Source: Microbacterium sp. (lineage in GTDB: Bacteria; Actinomycetota; Actinomycetes; Actinomycetales; Microbacteriaceae). Taken from it: a stretch of 18,545 nucleotides of DNA. Of this stretch, positions 7,606-13,002 are shown in pieces. The stretch's first letter is position 1. Every line of letters begins with the position of its first letter. The translations under genes and the position numbers were made by a program. The stretch is from assembly GCA_003524435.1 (NCBI GenBank), contig DQHP01000114.1, forward strand, positions 1-18,545. The letters are read 5' to 3'. The notes under the pieces are model-generated. The model was not told where the DNA came from and did no database searches. It saw only the letters and a list, made by a program, of their open reading frames with translations.

Positions 7606-7644
7606 GGGATGTTCTGGCATCCCCGTTTCGAAAGGTTCTTTCTC

Positions 7645-8676
7645 TTGGCTCGAGACGTTGCACTCGCGGCGCGACTGAAGTACTTCTTCAAGCGCCTTAC
7701 CGCCTTCAACCCAGGTCGCGTATGGTCATTCGCGACGCAGATTGCTGAAGAGCAGGGCAAGTGGGCGCCGAAAATCTTCGTCGACATGCTGATCTGGGCG
7801 GCATTTCACGACACCGCCTACATTGACTACTACGAAGCAGACTTCGCACTGCTGACGACTCGCGAGCGTAAGACGTTTATGACGTCGCTGGTGCAGCATC
7901 ACCTGGCTAACGCTCTGAACAACCGTCAGGATGTGACGCAGTTCGAGAACAAGCTGACTTTCAACCGTCGGTTCGGTGAGTATCTCGGTCGCGAATGGCT
8001 CGATCTTGAAGAGGCTGACGCCACGCAACTGCGGAAATTTTCACAGCGCAACCCGATTTTTGTCGCCAAGACTCCCGTCGGGCGAGAAGGCAAGGGCGTT
8101 TTTCGTCACGATACGTCTGAGATAGCTGACTGGGATGCGTTCCGCTCGCAGCTTTTGGCTGACGGCCAGCGCTTGGTCGAGCAGACTATCGTGCAGCATC
8201 CCTATCTGGCCGAGTACTGCGCAGGCACTGTCAACACGACACGTGTGGCAACGTACTTCGATGGCAAGAAGGTGCACTTGCTGATGGCCGCACAGAAGTT
8301 CGGTCGCGGCGCCGTGAGCGACCAGTTCACGTGGGGCGGGTTCTTCACCATGCTCGACGAGCAGGGGCATTCTTTCGGCCCGGGGCATACCGGAAAACAC
8401 AAGAGTAAGTACGACACGCACCCAGATTCCGGGGCATCAATTATCGACTTCCAGGTGCCGATGTGGGATGAAGTGCTGGCGCTGGTCGATCGCGCTGCGC
8501 GCGAGGTTCCGACGGTTCCGTACATCGGATGGGACGTTGTCGTCGGACCTGACGGTCCTCTGATCATCGAAGGAAATTGGACGCCGGGGCTCTACGAGAC
8601 ACGCGTCAGCGCTACGGGCATCCGCACCGGCAGCCGGGCACGTCACCAGCCGGCGATAGAAGCCAGTCGGCGATGA
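7645..8676 (+). CDS. ATP-grasp ligase, 'sugar-transfer associated' type (paralogue 2)
   Basis: This ATP-grasp ligase is paralogous to the divergent gene at 6518-7549. I chose TTG at 7645, which gives 343 residues, the same as its paralogue. Three things support it: AAAGG nine bases upstream, a -10 box just before 7609, and a paralogue that begins at the matching helix. The longest frame starts at ATG 7609 (355 residues); its extra codons include AGG and TTT, unlike local usage. From the TTG start, key elements are K142 in VAKTPVGREGKG, the VNTTR motif (197-201), and the end DGPLIIEGNWTPG (E309, N311), so catalysis looks intact. It begins a plus-strand unit with the two racemase-fold genes. 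Substrate unknown; amino-acid or peptide ligation is inferred. Confidence 0.82.
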   Translation: MARDVALAARLKYFFKRLTAFNPGRVWSFATQIAEEQGKWAPKIFVDMLIWAAFHDTAYIDYYEADFALLTTRERKTFMTSLVQHHLANALNNRQDVTQFENKLTFNRRFGEYLGREWLDLEEADATQLRKFSQRNPIFVAKTPVGREGKGVFRHDTSEIADWDAFRSQLLADGQRLVEQTIVQHPYLAEYCAGTVNTTRVATYFDGKKVHLLMAAQKFGRGAVSDQFTWGGFFTMLDEQGHSFGPGHTGKHKSKYDTHPDSGASIIDFQVPMWDEVLALVDRAAREVPTVPYIGWDVVVGPDGPLIIEGNWTPGLYETRVSATGIRTGSRARHQPAIEASRR

Positions 8677-8699
8677 TCACGCCGGACACCGCGCAATGA
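8673..8699 (+). other. Eight-codon mini-ORF linking the ATP-grasp and racemase genes
   Basis: An ATG overlaps the ATP-grasp stop (ATGA at 8673-8676), reads eight codons (MITPDTAQ), and stops at a TGA overlapping the next gene's ATG (ATGA at 8696-8699). It could relay terminating ribosomes to a gene that lacks a clear Shine-Dalgarno. It may also be coincidence, or the trace of a one-base frame change at the racemase start. Confidence 0.3.
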
Positions 8700-9415
8700 A
8701 CAACAGCTCGAAGAGCCTTCTGCGCGCAGTTGTGTCGGCGGACGCGTTGCGCGCGCGTGCCCTTTCTGCGACCGCGGGTGGTGGCACGATCGCCGACCTT
8801 CGCGGTGACGCGTTCGGACACGGTGCGCGTGAGACTGCCCGTGTCGTGATGACAGCTGGTGTCCGTGCAGTCGTTGTCGACGACATGAGTGGGGTGCGCG
8901 AATGCGCCGCCATTGGTATTGAAGCGTCGCTCGAGCAGACCCCCGACATCGACGCCGAGTGGCTGTACGGACTACGCCCAGAAGACGCGACGACTAACGA
9001 GCTCACCATCCCTCTGCAGTTGGTCGGCCGCGTGATGTCGACGAAGGCGGTTGAGCCAGGTGACGGCGTCTCTTACGGATACACCCACCGCGTTGTAGCA
9101 CCCACTGTGCTGGCTCTGGTCACAGGGGGCTATGCGCAAGGCGTCGTGCGCGCGTTGGGAAACAATGCAAGCGTCGAGATCGCAGGGGTCCTTCATCCCA
9201 TCGTCGGCCGCGTCGCGATGGATGTCTGCGTTGTCGATCTGGAAACAGCGGATGCCGATACCGCCGCGCGGCACGAAGGTGCGCATGCGATCTACTTCGG
9301 GGGGAGCGGACCCGCACGCACGAACTTATCCCGCTGGGCAGAGGTGACAGGCATGACCGAACGTGAACTCGTCTCTGTCACGGGTGCGAAGGCGGTGCGC
9401 GAATGGACGAGCTAA
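8696..9415 (+). CDS. Condensed alanine-racemase-like protein lacking the PLP lysine (C-terminal-domain half)
   Basis: At 239 residues this is about 130 shorter than alanine racemase. Residues 31-45 align with the PLP-lysine strand, but the lysine is R36 and the following Tyr is F40 (LRGDAFGHG). Most of the TIM barrel is absent. Residues from about 105 form a good C-terminal racemase domain: Y127 in VSYG matches Tyr265 of Geobacillus Alr, Y146 in GGYAQG matches Tyr284 at the same 19-residue spacing, and M175/D176 in GRVAMD match Met312/Asp313. Alone it should not bind PLP. Its stop overlaps the next gene, a racemase with the opposite defect, by 13 bp, suggesting coupled synthesis and a heterodimer. 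Start ATG 8696 has no strong Shine-Dalgarno. It may be annotated simply as alanine racemase. Confidence 0.85.
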   Translation: MNNSSKSLLRAVVSADALRARALSATAGGGTIADLRGDAFGHGARETARVVMTAGVRAVVVDDMSGVRECAAIGIEASLEQTPDIDAEWLYGLRPEDATTNELTIPLQLVGRVMSTKAVEPGDGVSYGYTHRVVAPTVLALVTGGYAQGVVRALGNNASVEIAGVLHPIVGRVAMDVCVVDLETADADTAARHEGAHAIYFGGSGPARTNLSRWAEVTGMTERELVSVTGAKAVREWTS

Positions 9416-10455
9416 GCGGTCCGGTGCTCCGGATCTCGCGCGCACAACTCGCTCGCAACATCTCTCTCGTGCAGGCACACCTCGATCCGTCGAGACTGAT
9501 GCTGGTGATGAAGGATGACGCCTACGGCCACGGAATCGACGCCGTCGTCGAAGTTGCTCAAACCGGGGCCGGTGTCACGCTCTTCGGCGGGTACGACGTC
9601 GCGACATCGCTACGGATTCGCGCGTGTGCGGCTCTGGACACTCGCATTTTCGCCTGGGCCACCTCCGATGACGACGACGTGGAACGTGCACTACGCGCGG
9701 ACATTGATCTCGGTGTTGGCACGCGCCGGTATCTTGACCGCGTTATCTCTCTCGCAGAAGCGATCAACACGACCGCCAAGGTGCATCTGAAGATCGACAC
9801 GGGGCTGCGTCGTAATGGGATTCTTCCCGCAGACTGGCCTGACGTCGTCACTCGTGCCGTTGCTGCGCAGCGCGCGGGCACGATCGAGATCGTCGGCGCG
9901 TGGAGCCACCTTGCCGAAGCCAGCGATGCGGAAGATGACCTCGCGGCAGCAGAGTTCAAAGACGCCGTCAGTGTTCTTCGTAGAGCCGGTGCGAGCCCAC
10001 AGGACCTGCATCTCACGGCCTCCGCAGCGTCGTGGTGGCGGCCAGAGCTGCGTGGCTCCGTGTGCCGCGTGGGGGCTTTTTGCTACGGTATTCGCTCTGC
10101 TGATGGTCCTGAGATTGAGGGCGTGCGCCCGATCGCTGCTCTGGAAGCGGCTGTCGTCGACGTGGAGGCAGAGTCCGTACGCATCGGCATCGGTTCGTTG
10201 CACGGACTGCCGTCGACGCTTGTCGGCGCGCACGTTGCGACTTCGACGGGGTTGCGTGAGGTGTTGCGTATTAACGACGTCACCACCACGTTGCGTGGGT
10301 GGACAGATGCGCGGGTTGGTGAGCCGGTCCGGCTTTTTGGTCCTGGTGACCAGGGCGAAGTCGACGCGACAACGTTGGCCGAGCGGATCGACACCGTCGG
10401 CGAAGAAGTAATCACCCGTCTCACCTCAAGGGTGCGACGGGTGATGGAAGACTGA
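9403..10455 (+). CDS. Alanine-racemase-like protein with intact PLP barrel and degenerate C-terminal domain
   Basis: This 350-residue fold-type III PLP enzyme retains the barrel active site of alanine racemase: K37 (PLP lysine) and Y41 in VMKDDAYGHG, K130 and R137 in HLKIDTGLRRNG, H169 in WSHL, S207 in TASAAS, and R222 in CRVGAFCYG. The C-terminal domain is abnormal. Where normal enzymes have the catalytic Tyr motif and GYADG, it reads VRIGIGSLHGLPSTLVG; the usual Tyr near the end (INYE) is TVGEE; and the Met-Asp motif is missing. It therefore seems unable to complete an active site as a homodimer. The preceding overlapping gene supplies the missing residues. The substrate need not be alanine. 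Start ATG 9403 lies inside the previous gene, with a weak AAGGCGG upstream. Confidence 0.88.
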   Translation: MDELSGPVLRISRAQLARNISLVQAHLDPSRLMLVMKDDAYGHGIDAVVEVAQTGAGVTLFGGYDVATSLRIRACAALDTRIFAWATSDDDDVERALRADIDLGVGTRRYLDRVISLAEAINTTAKVHLKIDTGLRRNGILPADWPDVVTRAVAAQRAGTIEIVGAWSHLAEASDAEDDLAAAEFKDAVSVLRRAGASPQDLHLTASAASWWRPELRGSVCRVGAFCYGIRSADGPEIEGVRPIAALEAAVVDVEAESVRIGIGSLHGLPSTLVGAHVATSTGLREVLRINDVTTTLRGWTDARVGEPVRLFGPGDQGEVDATTLAERIDTVGEEVITRLTSRVRRVMED

Positions 10456-10466
10456 GAGGTCGGTCG

Positions 10467-10685
10467 TCAGACGGCATCGACGAGACGAGCGGTCTCATCG
10501 TGCCACGAAGTCGCGATGCTACGAAGCTTCTCTTCGTACTTGCGTCCGTGGTGGGCGCAGAAGAGCAACTCGGAGCCATTAACTTCAGCAGCGATGTAGG
10601 CCTGTGCTCCACAGGAGTCACAGCGGTCCATCGCACTCAGACGGTACTCGACAGTGGAGGTCTCACGTTCGGTTGTAGCGTTCAT
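10467..10685 (-). CDS. Small Cys-rich protein, DUF7455 type
   Basis: This 72-residue protein carries a compact zinc-finger-like motif: DRCDSCGAQA (CxxC, C22 and C25) and, 18 residues later, FCAHHG (C43, H45/H46). A charged helix follows. The family is conserved in actinobacteria, usually near sigA and parE as I recall; function unknown. The start ATG at 10685 is chosen over an in-frame codon at 10739 because GAGGAGG sits seven bases upstream. It converges on the racemase gene with an 11-bp gap and diverges from parE. A 20-bp dyad lies in its candidate promoter. Confidence 0.88.
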   Translation of the reverse strand: MNATTERETSTVEYRLSAMDRCDSCGAQAYIAAEVNGSELLFCAHHGRKYEEKLRSIATSWHDETARLVDAV

Positions 10686-10726
10686 CTCGGTGCCTCCTCG
10701 GGTATCGGCTTCCATTTGTGATGTGC

Positions 10727-10755
10727 TCAATACAACCATGCATGGCTGTAAGTAA
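10727..10755 (-). promoter_or_regulatory. Candidate promoter of the DUF7455 gene with an internal 20-bp dyad
   Basis: On the minus strand TTACTT (10755-10750) and TATTGA (10732-10727) are 17 bp apart. Between and overlapping them is the dyad TACAACCATG/CATGGCTGTA (10731-10750), whose arms match at 9 of 10 positions. The leader would be about 35 nt, with a strong Shine-Dalgarno. The dyad could be an operator that blocks polymerase in the spacer. Confidence 0.45.
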
Positions 10756-10852
10756 TGCCCGGAAGACGGCGTGTTTCGCTCACCGCGTACGCGGAGGCTC
10801 CAGGCATACCGCAGTTGGGGAGTGTCTGCGCCGCCTGCGCACGCGCCACGAA

Positions 10853-10858
10853 TAGACT
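10853..10858 (+). promoter_or_regulatory. -10 box of a leaderless parE promoter
   Basis: TAGACT is followed by eight bases and then GTG at 10867. No Shine-Dalgarno is present before that GTG and no clear -35 is seen. It also argues against the longer in-frame start at 10771, which would put the box inside the coding region. Confidence 0.5.
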
Positions 10859-10866
10859 TGATCCTT

Positions 10867-12945
10867 GTGACCGCCGAGTATTCAGCCCATCATCTTCAGG
10901 TACTTGAAGGCCTAGAAGCGGTCCGCAAGCGACCCGGCATGTACATCGGGTCGAACGGCTCCCCAGGCCTTATGCACTGCCTCTGGGAGATTATCGATAA
11001 CGCCGTTGACGAGGCCGTTGGCGGTGACGGCGATCGCATCGATGTGATCCTGCACGCCGATGGCAGCGTTGAGGTCCATGACAAGGGCCGCGGCATCCCG
11101 ATCGACATCGAACCGCGCACGGGCTTGACCGGCGTCGAAGTCGTCTTCACGAAGCTGCACGCGGGTGGAAAGTTCGGTGGCGGCTCATACGCAGCCTCGG
11201 GCGGTCTGCATGGCGTTGGCGCCTCTGTCGTCAACGCGCTGTCTGAGCGTCTTGACGTTGAAGTCGACCGCGGCGGCAAGACCTACGGAATGTCGTTCCA
11301 TCGTGGCGAACCCGGACTGTTTGCTGACTCAGGGGAGAAACGCCCCGATGCGGCATTCACGCCGTTCGAGAAAAGCAGCGAACTTCAGATCGTTGGCAAA
11401 GCCAAACGCGGCGTGACCGGTACGCGGGTACGCTACTGGGCCGACAACCAGATCTTCACTAAGGATGCTGCGTTCCAGCTCGCAGAGCTCGAGACGCGCG
11501 CGCGTCAGACGGCCTTCCTGGTGCCCGGCCTCGAGATCATGATTCGCGACGAGCGTGGCGAAGAGAAGATCGAGACCTCGTATCGCTACGAGGGCGGTAT
11601 TTCAGAGTTCGTCGACTATCTCGCGACGGATGCCCCGATTACCGACACCTGGCGCATTCAAGGCACAGGAACGTTCACCGAGACGGTCCCCGTGCTGCAA
11701 GCTAATGGGCACATGGCTTCTGAAGACGTCCAGCGCGAGTGCCGTGTCGACCTGGCAATGCGGTGGGGCACGGGCTACGAGACGGCGGTGCGTTCCTTCG
11801 TGAACATCATCGCCACGCCCAAGGGCGGCACACACCAGCAGGGCTTCGAACAGGAACTCCTCAAAGTGCTGCGCGCTCAGGTTGAGCAGAACTCTCGCCG
11901 GCTGAAGGTCGGAAACGACAAAGTCGAGAAAGACGACGTGCTGGCGGGCCTCACCGCGGTGTTGACCGTTGAGGTGCCAGAGCCACAGTTTGAAGGCCAG
12001 ACCAAAGAGGTGCTGGGAACTCCGGCGGTTCGTCAGGTCGTGTCGCAGGTGCTGCGTAAGGAACTCGGCGCGCGGTTCACCTCCACGAAGCGAGATGACA
12101 AAAACCAGGCGAGCCAATTGCTCGACAAGGTTGTCTCGGAGATGAAAGCGCGCGTTTCTGCGCGCGCGCACAAAGAGACGCAGCGACGCAAGAACGCGCT
12201 GGAGTCATCGTCGTTGCCGGTCAAGCTCGTCGATTGCCGATCCAATGACGTCGCCCGCAGCGAGCTGTTTATCGTTGAGGGTGACTCAGCGCTGGGGACG
12301 GCTCGTCGTGCCCGAGATAGCGAAGTGCAAGCACTGCTGCCGATCAGAGGCAAGATTCTGAACGTCCAGCGCGCATCGATCGGTGACATGCTCTCAAACG
12401 CTGAGTGCGCGGCAATTATTCAGACCATCGGCGCGGGGTCGGGACGTACTTTCGATATCGACGCTGCCCGATACGGCAAGATCATTCTGATGAGCGACGC
12501 CGATGTTGATGGCGCGCACATCCGTACGCTCCTGCTCACGCTGTTCTTCCGTTACATGCGTCCGCTGATCGAGGCTGGGCGAGTTTTCGCGGCAGTGCCG
12601 CCGCTGCACCGTGTCATCGTGATGAATCCGGGTTCTAAGCCCAACGAGACGATCTACACCTACAGCGAGCAGGAGCTACACACGCTTCTGGCCAAGCTTC
12701 GTAAGGGCAACAAACGCTGGCACGAGCCGATTCAGCGGTACAAAGGTCTGGGCGAGATGGACGCAGATCAGCTGGCAAATACGACCATGGATAGGGGCGG
12801 GCGTCTGCTTCGTCGCGTGCGCATGGAGGATGCTGAAGCTGCGGGCCGCGTCTTCGAACTGCTGATGGGCAACGAAGTCGCCCCACGCCGCGAGTTCATC
12901 GTCGATTCCTCAGACCAGCTGTCGCGTGAGGCGATCGACGCCTAA
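10867..12945 (+). CDS. parE: DNA topoisomerase IV subunit B (ATPase)
   Basis: This 692-residue type IIA topoisomerase subunit hydrolyses ATP to drive strand passage during decatenation, working with ParC. The GHKL ATPase domain shows DNAVDEA (about residue 45), GRGIP, and GGLHGVGASVVNALS (about 113). A transducer domain follows. The TOPRIM domain contains EGDSALG (about 470), RGKILNV, and the metal-binding DADVDGAHI (about 543). The C-terminal tail is the expected short form without an insertion. The frame is open back to 10771, but GTG 10867 gives the family-typical N-terminus and follows a -10 box. The partner parC converges from the other strand. That pairing and the absence of dnaA/recF context favour ParE over GyrB. 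Confidence 0.93.
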   Translation: MTAEYSAHHLQVLEGLEAVRKRPGMYIGSNGSPGLMHCLWEIIDNAVDEAVGGDGDRIDVILHADGSVEVHDKGRGIPIDIEPRTGLTGVEVVFTKLHAGGKFGGGSYAASGGLHGVGASVVNALSERLDVEVDRGGKTYGMSFHRGEPGLFADSGEKRPDAAFTPFEKSSELQIVGKAKRGVTGTRVRYWADNQIFTKDAAFQLAELETRARQTAFLVPGLEIMIRDERGEEKIETSYRYEGGISEFVDYLATDAPITDTWRIQGTGTFTETVPVLQANGHMASEDVQRECRVDLAMRWGTGYETAVRSFVNIIATPKGGTHQQGFEQELLKVLRAQVEQNSRRLKVGNDKVEKDDVLAGLTAVLTVEVPEPQFEGQTKEVLGTPAVRQVVSQVLRKELGARFTSTKRDDKNQASQLLDKVVSEMKARVSARAHKETQRRKNALESSSLPVKLVDCRSNDVARSELFIVEGDSALGTARRARDSEVQALLPIRGKILNVQRASIGDMLSNAECAAIIQTIGAGSGRTFDIDAARYGKIILMSDADVDGAHIRTLLLTLFFRYMRPLIEAGRVFAAVPPLHRVIVMNPGSKPNETIYTYSEQELHTLLAKLRKGNKRWHEPIQRYKGLGEMDADQLANTTMDRGGRLLRRVRMEDAEAAGRVFELLMGNEVAPRREFIVDSSDQLSREAIDA

Positions 12946-12957
12946 GCACCGTGACAG

Positions 12958-12972
12958 CGAGTCACTGACTCG
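12958..12972. terminator. Hairpin between convergent parE and parC
   Basis: CGAGTC-ACT-GACTCG is a perfect 6-bp stem with a three-base loop, in the 57-bp gap. ACAG (12954-12957) and CTGT (12979-12982) could extend it around an internal loop. No T-run follows, so it is at best a weak bidirectional terminator. Confidence 0.45.
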
Positions 12973-13002
12973 ATAGCGCTGTTGTCGATGCCGACGCTGG
13001 CG

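Noticed and set aside
8696..9415. The condensed racemase-like gene as a decaying pseudogene
   Set aside because: The frame is intact, C-terminal catalytic motifs are preserved at near-exact spacing, and the following gene has the complementary loss. Random decay would not produce this pattern.
10771..10866. N-terminal extension of ParE from ATG 10771
   Set aside because: Its 32 residues are unlike ParE proteins; a TAGACT box precedes GTG 10867, which gives the usual N-terminus.
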